64,000 nucleotides of DNA from Rhytidiadelphus loreus (lineage: Eukaryota > Streptophyta > Bryopsida > Hypnales > Hylocomiaceae), in assembly GCA_947034895.1 (NCBI GenBank), contig OX344763.1, positions 61,399,093 to 61,463,092 on the forward strand, read 5' to 3'. Under the pieces are notes generated by a model. That model was not told the origin of the DNA, ran no database searches, and saw only the letters and a list, made by a program, of their open reading frames with translations. Numbering within the stretch: the stretch's first letter is position 1; each line of letters begins with the position of its first letter. This document shows, one piece after another, positions 39,058-52,081 of the stretch. The translations under genes were made by a program, and so were the position numbers.

Positions 39058-42000
39058 TAGCATTGAATGCCTTGAATGTTAAACTAGAAATTGATGCTCG
39101 AACCTTGTGCTGTACTTTCATGTCCAAGAAAATTGGACCTCATGAAATTCACCTAAAGAATAATGTCCAAGCATGTGGTGCAAGTTGCAATTCTTCTTCA
39201 ATCCAATTACCCGAAAAAATATTCATTAGGTGGTAACATTGAATGCCTTGAATGTTAAACTAAAAATTGATGCACGAACCTTGTGCTGTACTTTCATGTC
39301 CAAGAAAATTGGACGTCATGAAATTCACCTAAAGAATAATGTCCAAGCATGTGGTGCAAGTTGCAATTCTTCTTGAATCCAAATATCCAAGAAAATATTC
39401 ATTTGGTGGTAACATTGAATGCCTTGAATGTGAAACTAGAAATTGATGTACGAACCTTGTGCTGTACTTTCATGTCCAAGAAAATTGGACCTCATGATAT
39501 TCACCTAAAGAATAATGTGCAAGCATGTGGTGCAAGTTGCAATTCTTCTTCAATCCAATTATCCAAGAACATATTCATTTGGTGGTAACATTGAATGCCT
39601 TGAATGTTAAACTAGAAATTGATGCTCGAACCTTGTGCTGTACTTTCATGTCCAAGAAAATTGGACCTCATGAAATTCACCTAAAGAATAATGTGCAAGC
39701 ATGTTGTGCAAGTTGCAATTCTTCTTCAATCCAATTATCCACAAAAATATTCATTTGGTGGTAACATTGAATGCCTTGAATGTTAAACTAGAAATTGATG
39801 CATGAACCTTGTGCTGTACTTTCATGTCCAAGAAAATTGGACCTCATGAAATTCACCTAAAGAAAAATGTGCAAGCATGTGGTGCAAGTTGCAATTCTTC
39901 TTCAATCCAATTATCCACAAAAATATTCATTTGGTGGTAACATTGAATGCCTTGAATGTTAAACTAGAAATTGATGCTCGAACCTTGTGCTGTACTTTCA
40001 TGTCCAAGAAAATTGGACCTTATGATATTCACCTAAAGAAAAATGTGCAAACATGTGGTGCAAGTTGCAATTCTTCTTCAATCCAATTATCCAAGAACAT
40101 ATTCATTCGGTGGTAACATTGAATGCCTTGAATGTTAAACTAGAAATTGATGCACGAACCTTGTGGTGTACTTTCATGTCCAAGAAAATTGGACCTCATG
40201 AAATTCACCTAAAGAATAATGTGCAAGCATGTGGTGCAAGTTGCAATTCTTCTTCAATCCAATTATCCACAAAAATATTCATTTGGTGGTAGCATTGAAT
40301 GCCTTGAATGTTAAACTAGAAATTGATGCTCGAACCTTGTGCTGTACTTTCATGTCCAAGAAAATTGGACCTCATGAAATTCACCTAAAGAATAATGTCC
40401 AAGCATGTGGTGCAAGTTGCAATTCTTCTTCAATCCAATTACCCGAAAAAATATTCATTAGGTGGTAACATTGAATGCCTTGAATGTTAAACTAAAAATT
40501 GATGCACGAACCTTGTGCTGTACTTTCATGTCCAAGAAAATTGGACGTCATGAAATTCACCTAAAGAATAATGTCCAAGCATGTGGTGCAAGTTGCAATT
40601 CTTCTTGAATCCAAATATCCAAGAAAATATTCATTTGGTGGTAACATTGAATGCCTTGAATGTTAAACTAGAAATTGATGCTCGAACCTTGTGCTGTACT
40701 TTCATGTCCAAGAAAATTGGACCTCATGAAATTCACCTAAAGAATAATGTGCAAGCATGTTGTGCAAGTTGCAATTCTTCTTCAATCCAATTATCCACAA
40801 AAATATTCATTTGGTGGTAACATTGAATGCCTTGAATGTTAAACTAGAAATTGATGCTCGAACCTTGTGCTGTACTTTCATGTCCAAGAAAATTGGACCT
40901 CATGATATTCACCTAAAGAATAATGTGCAAGCATGTGGTGCAAGTTGCAATTCTTCTTCAATCCAATTATCCAAGAACATATTCATTCGGTGGTAACATT
41001 GAATGCCTTGAATGTTAAACTAGAAATTGATGCACGAACCTTGTGGTGTACTTTCATGTCCAAGAAAATTGGACCTCATGAAATTCACCTAAAGAATAAT
41101 GTGCAAGCATGTGGTGCAAGTTGCAATTCTTCTTCAATCCAATTATCCACAAAAATATTCATTTGGTGGTAGCATTGAATGCCTTGAATGTTAAACTAGA
41201 AATTGATGCTCGAACCTTGTGCTGTACTTTCATGTCCAAGAAAATTGGACCTCATGAAATTCACCTAAAGAATAATGTCCAAGCATGTGGTGCAAGTTGC
41301 AATTCTTCTTCAATCCAATTACCCGAAAAAATATTCATTAGGTGGTAACATTGAATGCCTTGAATGTTAAACTAAAAATTGATGTACGAACCTTGTGCTG
41401 TACTTTCATGCCCAAGAAAATTGGACCTCATGATATTCACCTAAAGAATAATGTGCAAGCATGTGGTGCAAGTTGCAATTCTTCTTGAATCCAATTATCC
41501 AAGAATATATTCATTTGGTGGTAACATTGAATGCCTTGAATGTTAAACTAGAAATTGATGCTCGAACCTTGTGCTGTACTTTCATGTCCAAGAAAATTGG
41601 ACCTCATGAAATTCACCTAAAGAATAATGTGCAAGCATGTTGTGCAAGTTGCAATTCTTCTTCAATCCAATTATCCACAAAAATATTCATTTGGTGGTAA
41701 CATTGAATGCCTTGAATGTTAAACTAGAAATTGATGCATGAACCTTGTGCTGTACTTTCATGTCCAAGAAAATTGGACCTCATGAAATTCACCTAAAGAA
41801 AAATGTGCAAGCATGTGGTGCAAGTTGCAATTCTTCTTCAATCCAATTATCCACAAAAATATTCATTTGGTGGTAACATTGAATGCCTTGAATGTTAAAC
41901 TAGAAATTGATGCTCGAACCTTGTGCTGTACTTTCATGTCCAAGAAAATTGGACCTCATGATATTCACCTAAAGAATAATGTGCAAGCATGTGGTGCAAG

Positions 42001-43985
42001 TTGCAATTCTTCTTCAATCCAATTATCCAAGAACATATTCATTCGGTGGTAACATTGAATGCCTTGAATGTTAAACTAGAAATTGATGCACGAACCTTGT
42101 GGTGTACTTTCATGTCCAAGAAAATTGGACCTCATGAAATTCACCTAAAGAATAATGTGCAAGCATGTGGTGCAAGTTGCAATTCTTCTTCAATCCAATT
42201 ATCCACAAAAATATTCATTTGGTGGTAACATTGAATGCCTTGAATGTTAAACTAGAAATTGATGCTCGATCCTTGTGCTGTACTTTCATGTCCAAGAAAA
42301 TTGGACCTCATGATATTCACCTAAAGAATAATGTGCAAGCATGTGGTGCAAGTTGCAATTCTTCTGCAATCCAATTATCCAAGAACATATTCATTCGGTG
42401 GTAACATTGAATGCCTTGAATGTTAAACTAGAAATTGATGCACGAACCTTGTGGTGTACTTTCATGTCCAAGAAAATTGGACCTCATGAAATTCACCTAA
42501 AGAATAATGTGCAAGCATGTTGTGCAAGTTGCAATTCTTCTTCAATCCAATTATCCACAAAAATATTCATTTGGTGGTAACATTGAATGCCTTGAATGTT
42601 AAACTAGAAATTGATGCATGAACCTTGTGCTGTACTTTCATGTCCAAGAAAATTGGACCTCATGAAATTCACCTAAAGAAAAATGTGCAAGCATGTGGTG
42701 CAAGTTGCAATTCTTCTTCAATCCAATTATCCACAAAAATATTCATTTGGTGGTAGCATTGAATGCCTTGAATGTTAAACTAGAAATTGATGCTCGAACC
42801 TTGTGCTGTACTTTCATGTCCAAGAAAATTGGACCTCATGATATTCACCTAAAGAATAATGTGCAAGCATGTGGTGCAAGTTGCAATTCTTCTTCAATCC
42901 AATTATCCAAGAACATATTCATTCGGTGGTAACATTGAATGCCTTGAATGTTAAACTAGAAATTGATGCACGAACCTTGTGGTGTACTTTCATGTCCAAG
43001 AAAATTGGACCTCATGAAATTCACCTAAAGAATAATGTGCAAGCATGTGGTGCAAGTTGCAATTCTTCTTCAATCCAATTATCCACAAAAATATTCATTT
43101 GGTGGTAACATTGAATGCCTTGAATGTTAAACTAGAAATTGATGCTCGATCCTTGTGTTGTACTTTCATGTCCAAGAAAATTGGACCTCATGAAATTCAC
43201 CTAAAGAATAATGTGCAAGCATGTGGTGCAAGTTGCAATTCTTCTTCAATCCAATTATCCACAAAAATATTCATTTGGTGGTAGCATTGAATGCCTTGAA
43301 TGTTAAACTAGAAATTGATGCTCGAACCTTGTGCTGTACTTTCATGTCCAAGAAAATTGGACCTCATGAAATTCACCTAAAGAATAATGTCCAAGCATGT
43401 GGTGCAAGTTGCAATTCTTCTTCAATCCAATTACCCGAAAAAATATTCATTAGGTGGTAACATTGAATGCCTTGAATGTTAAACTAAAAATTGATGTACG
43501 AACCTTGTGCTGTACTTTCATGTCCAAGAAAATTGGACGTCATGAAATTCACCTAAAGAATAATGTCCAAGCATGTGGTGCAAGTTGCAATTCTTCTTGA
43601 ATCCAAATATCCAAGAAAATATTCATTTGGTGGTAACATTGAATGCCTTGAATGTGAAACTAGAAATTGATGTACGAACCTTGTGCTGTACTTTCATGTC
43701 CAAGAAAATTGGACCTCATGATATTCACCTAAAGAATAATGTGCAAGCATGTGGTGCAAGTTGCAATTCTTCTTGAATCCAATTATCCAAGAAAATATTC
43801 ATTTGGTGGTAACATTGAATGCCTTGAATGTTAAACTAGAAATTGATGCTCGAACCTTGTGCTGTACTTTCATGTCCAAGAAAATTGGACCTCATGAAAT
43901 TCACCTAAAGAATAATGTGCAAGCATGTTGTGCAAGTTGCAATTCTTCTTCAATCCAATTATCCACAAAAATATTCATTTGGTGG
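39058..43985 (+). repeat. Variable-length higher-order repeat with TAG edge
   Basis: Five units start with tagcattg instead of taacattg, at 39058, 40290, 41170, 42754 and 43282, at spacings of 7, 5, 9 and 3 monomers. Four are followed by an acccgaaaaa unit that ends in cattaggtgg and then a unit with aaactaaaa; the one at 42754 is not. The next parts reuse the ttgtgc, gatgcatg, gatattc and ggtgtac units in the same order with some units skipped. This looks like one ancestral repeat edited by deletions and duplications of whole monomers. Confidence 0.75.
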
Positions 43986-44169
43986 TAACATTGAATGCCT
44001 TGAATGTTAAACTAGAAATTGATGCATGAACCTTGTGCTGTACTTTCATGTCCAAGAAAATTGGACCTCATGAAATTCACCTAAAGAAAAATGTGCAAGC
44101 ATGTGGTGCAAGTTGCAATTCTTCTTCAATCCAATTATCCACAAAAATATTCATTTGGTGGTAACATTG

Positions 44170-45220
44170 AATGCCTTGAATGTTAAACTAGAAATTGATG
44201 CAAGAACCTTGTGCTGTACTTTCATGTCCAAGAAAATTGGACCTCATGAAATTCACCTATAGAATAATGTGCAAGCATGTGGTGCAAGTTGCAATTCTTC
44301 TTCAATCCAATTACCCGAAAAAATATTCATTTGGTGGTAACATTGAATGCCTTGAATGTCAAACTAGAAATTGATGCACGAACCTTGTGCTGTACTTTCA
44401 TGTCCAAGAAAATTGGACCTCATGAAATTCACCTAAAGAAAAATGTGCAAGCATGTGGTGCAAGTTGCAATTCTTCTTCAATCCAATTATCCGAAAAAAT
44501 ATTCATTTGGTGGTAACATTGAATGCCTTGAATGTTAAACTAGAAATTGATGCACGAACCTTGTGCTGTACTTTCATGTCCAAGAAAATTGGACCTCATG
44601 AAATTCACCTAAAGAATAATGTGCAAGCATGTGGTGCAAGTTGCAATTCTTCTTGAATCCAATTATCCAAGCAAATATTCATTTGGTGGTAACATTGAAT
44701 GCCTTGAATGTTAAACTAGAAATTGATCTAGGAACCTTGTGCTGTACTTTCATGTCCAAGAAAATTGGACCTCATGAAATTCACCTAAAGAATAATGTGT
44801 AAACATGTGGTGCAAGTTGCAATTCTTCTTCAATCCAATTATCCACAAAAATATTCATTTGGTGGTAACATTGAATGCCTTGAATGTTAAACTAGAAATT
44901 GATGCACGAACCTTGTGCTGTACTTTCATGTCCAAGAAAATTGGATCTCATGAAATTCACGTAAAGAAAAATGTGTAAACATGTGGAAAAGGTTGCAATT
45001 CCTCTTGAATCCAAATATCCAGAAAAATATTCATTTGGTGGTAACATTGAATGCCTTGAATGTTAAACTAGAAATTGATGCACGAACCTTGTGCTGTACT
45101 TTCATGTCCAAGAAAATTGGACCTCATGAAATTCACCTAAAGAATAATGTGTAAACATGTGGTGCAAGTTGCAATTCTTCTTCAATCCAATTATCCACAA
45201 AAATATTCATTTGGTGGTAA
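44170..45220 (+). repeat. 10-monomer period, copy 1 (approximate ends)
   Basis: Matches about 45930-46980 at an offset of 1760 bp (10 units). Shared order: a unit reading cctatagaataat, an acccgaaaaa unit, a ccgaaaaaat unit, a ccaagcaaat unit, then a gtgtaaac canonical unit and an M unit. The unit after the ccaagcaaat tail has gatctaggaacc here and gatgcacgaacc in the other copy. Confidence 0.65.
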
Positions 45221-45397
45221 CATTGAATGCCTTGAATGTTAAACTAGAAATTGATGCACGAACCTTGTGCTGTACTTTCATGTCCAAGAAAATTGGATCT
45301 CATGAAATTCACGTAAAGAAAAATGTGTAAACATGTGGAAAAGGTTGCAATTCCTCTTGAATCCAAATATCCAGAAAAATATTCATTTGGTGGTAAC
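44694..45397 (+). repeat. Canonical/M dimer, two 352-bp copies
   Basis: Copies 44694-45045 and 45046-45397 alternate a gtgtaaac canonical unit with ccacaaaaat tail and a ggatctc/cacgtaaag M unit with ccagaaaaat tail. The same dimer recurs at 46454-46805 and 46806-47157, and resembles the dimers at 11602-12305. Confidence 0.75.
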
Positions 45398-45929
45398 ATT
45401 GAATGCCTTGAATGTTAAACTAGAAATTGATGCACGAACCTTGTGCTGTACTTTCATGTCCAAGAAAATTGGACCTCATGAAATTCACCTAAAGAATAAT
45501 GTGCAAGCATGTGGTGCAAGTTGCAATTCTTCTTCAATCCAATTATCCACAAAAATATTCATTTGGTGGTAACATTGAATGCCTTGAATGTGAAACTAGA
45601 AATTGATGCACGAACCTTGTGCTGTACTTTCATGTCCAAGAAAATTGGACGTCATGAAATTCACCTAAAGAATAATGTGCAAGCATGTGGTGCAAGTTGC
45701 AATTCTTCTTGAATCCAAATATCCAAGAAAATATTCATTTGGTGGTAACATTGAATGCCTTGAATGTGAAACTAGAAATTGATGTACGAACCTTGTGCTG
45801 TACTTTCATGTCCAAGAAAATTGGACCTCATGATATTCACCTAAAGAATAATGTGCAAGCATGTGGTGCAAGTTGCAATTCTTCTTGAATCCAATTATCC
45901 AAGAAAATATTCATTTGGTGGTAACATTG

Positions 45930-46980
45930 AATGCCTTGAATGTTAAACTAGAAATTGATGCCCGAACCTTGTGCTGTACTTTCATGTCCAAGAAAATTGG
46001 ACCTCATGAAATTCCCCTATAGAATAATGTGCAAGCATGTGGTGCAAGTTGCAATTCTTCTTCAATCCAATTACCCGAAAAAATATTCATTTGGTGGTAA
46101 CATTGAATGCCTTGAATGTTAAACTAGAAATTGATGCACGAACCTTGTGCTGTACTTTCATGTCCAAGAAAATTGGACCTCATGAAATTCACCTAAAGAA
46201 AAATGTGCAAGCATGTGGTGCAAGTTGCAATTCTTCTTCAATCCAATTATCCGAAAAAATATTCATTTGGTGGTAACATTGAATGCCTTGAATGTTAAAC
46301 TAGAAATTGATGCACGAACCTTGTGCTGTACTTTCATGTCCAAGAAAATTGGACCTCATGAAATTCACCTAAAGAATAATGTGCAAGCATGTGGTGCAAG
46401 TTGCAATTCTTCTTGAATCCAATTATCCAAGCAAATATTCATTTGGTGGTAACATTGAATGCCTTGAATGTTAAACTAGAAATTGATGCACGAACCTTGT
46501 GCTGTACTTTCATGTCCAAGAAAATTGGACCTCATGAAATTCACCTAAAGAATAATGTGTAAACATGTGGTGCAAGTTGCAATTCTTCTTCAATCCAATT
46601 ATCCACAAAAATATTCATTTGGTGGTAACATTGAATGCCTTGAATGTTAAACTAGAAATTGATGCACGAACCTTGTGCTGTACTTTCATGTCCAAGAAAA
46701 TTGGATCTCATGAAATTCACGTAAAGAAAAATGTGTAAACATGTGGAAAAGGTTGCAATTCCTCTTGAATCCAAATATCCAGAAAAATATTCATTTGGTG
46801 GTAACATTGAATGCCTTGAATGTTAAACTAGAAATTGATGCTCGAACCTTGTGCTGTACTTTCATGTCCAAGAAAATTGGACCTCATGATATTCACCTAA
46901 AGAATAATGTGTAAACATGTGGTGCAAGTTGCAATTCTTCTTCAATCCAATTATCCACAAAAATATTCATTTGGTGGTAA
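45930..46980 (+). repeat. 10-monomer period, copy 2 (approximate ends)
   Basis: Second copy of 44170-45220. It carries attcccctatag near 46013 where copy 1 has attcacctatag, and gatgcccg where copy 1 has gatgcaag, so the copies have diverged slightly. Confidence 0.65.
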
Positions 46981-47153
46981 CAATGAATGCCTTGAATGTT
47001 AAACTAGAAATTGATGCACGAACCTTGTGCTGTACTTTCATGTCCAAGAAAATTGGATCTCATGAAATTCACGTAAAGAAAAATGTGTAAACATGTGGAA
47101 AAGGTTGCAATTCCTCTTGAATCCAAATATCCAGAAAAATATTCATTTGGTGG

Positions 47154-48560
47154 TAACATTGAATGCCTTGAATGTTAAACTAGAAACTGATGCACGAACC
47201 TTGTGCTGTACTTTCATGTCCAAGAAAATTGGACCTCATGAAATTCACCTAAAGAATAATGTGCAAGCATGTGGTGCAAGTTGCAATTCTTCTTGAATCC
47301 AATTATCCAAGCAAATATTCATTTGGTGGTAACATTGAATGCCTTGAATGTGAAACTAGAAATTGATGTACGAACCTTGTGCTGTACTTTCATGTCCAAG
47401 AAAATTGGATCTCATGAAATTCACGTAAAGAAAAATGTGTAAACATGTGGAAAAGGTTGCAATTCCTCTTGAATCCAAATATCCAGAAAAATATTCATTT
47501 GGTGGTAACATTGAATGCCTTGAATGTTAAACTAGAAATTGATGCCCGAACCTTGTGCTGTACTTTCATGTCCAAGAAAATTGGACCTCATGAAATTCAC
47601 CTATAGAATAATGTGCAAGCATGTGGTGCAAGTTGCAATTCTTCTTGAATCCAATTATCCAAGCAAATATTCATTTGGTGGTAACATTGAATGCCTTGAA
47701 TGTGAAACTAGAAATTGATGTACGAACCTTGTGCTGTACTTTCATGTCCAAGAAAATTGGATCTCATGAAATTCACGTAAAGAAAAATGTGTAAACATGT
47801 GGAAAAGGTTGCAATTCCTCTTGAATCCAAATATCCAGAAAAATATTCATTTGGTGGTAACATTGAATGCCTTGAATGTTAAACTAGAAATTGATGCCCG
47901 AACCTTGTGCTGTACTTTCATGTCCAAGAAAATTGGACCTCATGAAATTCACCTAAAGAATAATGTGCAAGCATGTGGTGCAAGTTGCAATTCTTCTTGA
48001 ATCCAATTATCCAAGCAAATATTCATTTGGTGGTAACATTGAATGCCTTGAATGTTAAACTAGAAATTGATGCACGAACCTTGTGCTGTACTTTCATGTC
48101 CAAGAAAATTGGACCTCATGAAATTCACCTAAAGAATAATGTGTAAACATGTGGTGCAAGTTGCAATTCTTCTTCAATCCAATTATCCACAAAAATATTC
48201 ATTTGGTGGTAACATTGAATGCCTTGAATGTTAAACTAGAAATTGATGCAAGAACCTTGTGTTGTACTTTCATGTCCAAGAAAATTGGATCTCATGAAAT
48301 TCACGTAAAGAAAAATGTGTAAACATGTGGAAAAGGTTGCAATTCCTCTTGAATCCAAATATCCAGAAAAATATTCATTTGGTGGTAACATTGAATGCCT
48401 TGAATGTTAAACTAGAAATTGATGCTCGAACCTTGTGCTGTACTTTCATGTCCAAGAAAATTGGACCTCATGATATTCACCTAAAGAATAATGTGTAAAC
48501 ATGTGGTGCAAGTTGCAATTCTTCTTCAATCCAATTATCCAGAAAAATATTCATTTGGTG
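47154..48560 (+). repeat. 8 units repeated at 18-monomer distance, copy 1
   Basis: Matches 50322-51728 at an offset of 3168 bp (18 units). The key shared rare change is aaactgatg for aaattgatg at 47186 and 50354. It is followed in both by a ccaagcaaat tail, an M unit, a cctatagaataat unit, another M unit and a gatgcccg unit. The extra distance is explained by the 7-monomer duplication lying between the copies. Confidence 0.75.
47330..47505 (+). repeat. Representative M-class monomer
   Basis: Typical M unit: tgaaac, gatgtacg, ggatctc, cacgtaaagaaaaat, gtgtaaac, gtggaaaagg, ttcctcttg, ccaaatatccag. By eye about 38 such units occur in the window: none before 9138, none between about 36 and 44.9 kb, none after 52.3 kb. 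The class differs from canonical units at a dozen or so linked sites, so it is an older, separate lineage of the same 176-bp repeat. Both halves of the canonical gtgcaag direct repeat (unit 108-114 and 121-127) are lost in M units. Confidence 0.8.
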
Positions 48561-49089
48561 GTAACATTGAATGCCTTGAATGTGAAACTAGAAATTGATG
48601 TACGAACCTTGTGCTGTACTTTCATGTCCAAGAAAATTGGACCTCATGAAATTCACCTAAAGAATAATGTGTAAACATGTGGTGCAAGTTGCAATTCTTC
48701 TTCAATCCAATTATCCACAAAAATATTCATTTGGTGGTAACATTGAATGCCTTGAATGTTAAACTAGAAATTGATGCACGAACCTTGTGCTGTACTTTCA
48801 TGTCCAAGAAAATTGGACCTCATGAAATTCACCTAAAGAATAATGTGTAAACATGTGGTGCAAGTTGCAATTCTTCTTCAATCCAATTATCCACAAAAAT
48901 ATTCATTTGGTGGTAACATTGAATGCCTTGAATGTTAAACTAGAAATTGATGCAAGAACCTTGTGCTGTACTTTCATGTCCAAGAAAATTGGATCTCATG
49001 AAATTCACCTAAAGAATAATGTGTAAACATGTGGAAAAGGTTGCAATTCCTCTTGAATCCAAATATCCAGAAAAATATTCATTTGGTGG
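47858..49089 (+). repeat. 7-monomer higher-order repeat, copy 1 (1232 bp)
   Basis: Order: gatgcccg unit with ccaagcaaat tail; gatgcacg/gtgtaaac; gatgcaag with gtgttg and M tail; gatgctcg/gatattc with ccagaaaaat tail; tgaaac/gatgtacg/gtgtaaac; gatgcacg/gtgtaaac; gatgcaag/ggatctc M unit. The adjacent copy 49090-50321 has the same order. The last unit here is a hybrid (48914-49089). Confidence 0.85.
48914..49089 (+). repeat. Hybrid M monomer with canonical centre
   Basis: M-class ggatctc and gtggaaaagg flank a canonical cacctaaagaataat stretch, where the partner unit 50146-50321 in the next copy reads cacgtaaagaaaaat. This is a short patch of about 15 bases or more, as expected from conversion or a double exchange. 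Confidence 0.7.
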
Positions 49090-50321
49090 TAACATTGAAT
49101 GCCTTGAATGTTAAACTAGAAATTGATGCCCGAACCTTGTGCTGTACTTTCATGTCCAAGAAAATTGGACCTCATGAAATTCACCTAAAGAATAATGTGC
49201 AAGCATGTGGTGCAAGTTGCAATTCTTCTTGAATCCAATTATCCAAGCAAATATTCATTTGGTGGTAACATTGAATGCCTTGAATGTTAAACTAGAAATT
49301 GATGCACGAACCTTGTGCTGTACTTTCATGTCCAAGAAAATTGGACCTCATGAAATTCACCTAAAGAATAATGTGTAAACATGTGGTGCAAGTTGCAATT
49401 CTTCTTCAATCCAATTATCCACAAAAATATTCATTTGGTGGTAACATTGAATGCCTTGAATGTTAAACTAGAAATTGATGCAAGAACCTTGTGTTGTACT
49501 TTCATGTCCAAGAAAATTGGATCTCATGAAATTCACGTAAAGAAAAATGTGGAAACATGTGGAAAAGGTTGCAATTCCTCTTGAATCCAAATATCCAGAA
49601 AAATATTCATTTGGTGGTAACATTGAATGCCTTGAATGTTAAACTAGAAATTGATGCTCGAACCTTGTGCTGTACTTTCATGTCCAAGAAAATTGGACCT
49701 CATGATATTCACCTAAAGAATAATGTGTAAACATGTGGTGCAAGTTGCAATTCTTCTTCAATCCAATTATCCAGAAAAATATTCATTTGGTGGTAACATT
49801 GAATGCCTTGAATGTGAAACTAGAAATTGATGTACGAACCTTGTGCTGTACTTTCATGTCCAAGAAAATTGGACCTCATGAAATTCACCTAAAGAATAAT
49901 GTGTAAACATGTGGTGCAAGTTGCAATTCTTCTTCAATCCAATTATCCACAAAAATATTCATTTGGTGGTAACATTGAATGCCTTGAATGTTAAACTAGA
50001 AATTGATGCACGAACCTTGTGCTGTACTTTCATGTCCAAGAAAATTGGACCTCATGAAATTCACCTAAAGAATAATGTGTAAACATGTGGTGCAAGTTGC
50101 AATTCTTCTTCAATCCAATTATCCACAAAAATATTCATTTGGTGGTAACATTGAATGCCTTGAATGTTAAACTAGAAATTGATGCAAGAACCTTGTGCTG
50201 TACTTTCATGTCCAAGAAAATTGGATCTCATGAAATTCACGTAAAGAAAAATGTGTAAACATGTGGAAAAGGTTGCAATTCCTCTTGAATCCAAATATCC
50301 AGAAAAATATTCATTTGGTGG
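49090..50321 (+). repeat. 7-monomer higher-order repeat, copy 2 (1232 bp)
   Basis: Second copy of 47858-49089. One private change is gtggaaacatg for gtgtaaacatg near 49550, in its third unit. Very few other differences are visible. Confidence 0.85.
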
Positions 50322-51728
50322 TAACATTGAATGCCTTGAATGTTAAACTAGAAACTGATGCACGAACCTTGTGCTGTACTTTCATGTCCAAGAAAATTGG
50401 ACCTCATGAAATTCACCTAAAGAATAATGTGCAAGCATGTGGTGCAAGTTGCAATTCTTCTTGAATCCAATTATCCAAGCAAATATTCATTTGGTGGTAA
50501 CATTGAATGCCTTGAATGTGAAACTAGAAATTGATGTACGAACCTTGTGCTGTACTTTCATGTCCAAGAAAATTGGATCTCATGAAATTCACGTAAAGAA
50601 AAATGTGTAAACATGTGGAAAAGGTTGCAATTCCTCTTGAATCCAAATATCCAGAAAAATATTCATTTGGTGGTAACATTGAATGCCTTGAATGTTAAAC
50701 TAGAAATTGATGCCCGAACCTTGTGCTGTACTTTCATGTCCAAGAAAATTGGACCTCATGAAATTCACCTATAGAATAATTTGCAAGCATGTGGTGCAAG
50801 TTGCAATTCTTCTTGAATCCAATTATCCAAGCAAATATTCATTTGGTGGTAACATTGAATGCCTTGAATGTGAAACTAGAAATTGATGTACGAACCTTGT
50901 GCTGTACTTTCATGTCCAAGAAAATTGGATCTCATGAAATTCACGTAAAGAAAAATGTGTAAACATGTGGAAAAGGTTGCAATTCCTCTTGAATCCAAAT
51001 ATCCAGAAAAATATTCATATGGTGGTAACATTGAATGCCTTGAATGTTAAACTAGAAATTGATGCCCGAACCTTGTGCTGTACTTTCATGTCCAAGAAAA
51101 TTGGACCTCATGAAATTCACCTAAAGAATAATGTGCAAGCATGTGGTGCAAGTTGCAATTCTTCTTGAATCCAATTATCCAAGCAAATATTCATTTGGTG
51201 GTAACATTGAATGCCTTGAATGTTAAACTAGAAATTGATGCACGAACCTTGTGCTGTACTTTCATGTCCAAGAAAATTGGACCTCATGAAATTCACCTAA
51301 AGAATAATGTGTAAACATGTGGTGCAAGTTGCAATTCTTCTTCAATCCAATCATCCACAAAAATATTCATTTGGTGGTAACATTGAATGCCTTGAATGTT
51401 AAACTAGAAATTGATGCAAGAACCTTGTGCTGTACTTTCATGTCCAAGAAAATTGGATCTCATGAAATTCACGTAAAGAAAAATGTGTAAACATGTGGAA
51501 AAGGTTGCAATTCCTCTTGAATCCAAATATCCAGAAAAATATTCATTTGGTGGTAACATTGAATGCCTTGAATGTTAAACTAGAAATTGATGCTCGAACC
51601 TTGTGCTGTACTTTCATGTCCAAGAAAATTGGACCTCATGATATTCACCTAAAGAATAATGTGTAAACATGTGGTGCAAGTTGCAATTCTTCTTCAATCC
51701 AATTATCCACAAAAATATTCATTTGGTG
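50322..51728 (+). repeat. 8 units repeated at 18-monomer distance, copy 2
   Basis: Second copy of 47154-48560. Private changes include aataatttgcaagc near 50775, attcatatgg near 51015, ccaatcatcc near 51348 and gtgctg where copy 1 has gtgttg. The match ends within the last unit, whose tail is ccacaaaaat rather than ccagaaaaat. Confidence 0.75.
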
Positions 51729-52081
51729 GTAACATTGAATGCCTTGAATGTTAAACTAGAAATTGATGCACGAACCTTGTGCTGTACTTTCATGTCCAAG
51801 AAAATTGGATCTCATGAAATTCACGTAAAGAAAAATGTGTAAACATGTGGAAAAGGTTGCAATTCCTCTTGAATCCAAATATCCAGAAAAATATTCATTT
51901 GGTGGTAACATTGAATGCCTTGAATGTTGAACTAGAAATTGATGCACGAACCTTGTGCTGTACTTTCATGTCCAAGAAAATTGGACCTCATGAAATTCAC
52001 CTAAAGAATAATGTGCAAGCATGTGGTGCAAGTTGCAATTCTTCTTGAATCCAATTATCCAAGCAAATATTCATTTGGTGG

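Larger units (their letters stand above)
37298..44169 (+). repeat. Block 4: no M units, ggtgtac and TAG variants
   Basis: About 39 units. M-class units are absent from about 36 to 44.9 kb. Six units carry cttgtggtgtac (37.7, 40.2, 41.0, 42.1, 42.5 and 43.0 kb) and five carry gcatgttgtgc (39.7, 40.8, 41.6, 42.5 and 43.9 kb). Neither variant was seen elsewhere. The 38177-39057 part resembles block 1, with ttgaatccaaat tails and tgaaac/gatattc units. Confidence 0.75.

Noticed and set aside
51756..51947. A single reverse-strand open frame of 63 codons
   Set aside because: It exists only because ttaaac became ttgaac at 51929, removing the stop present on that strand in most other units. Chance mutation in a repeat, not a gene.
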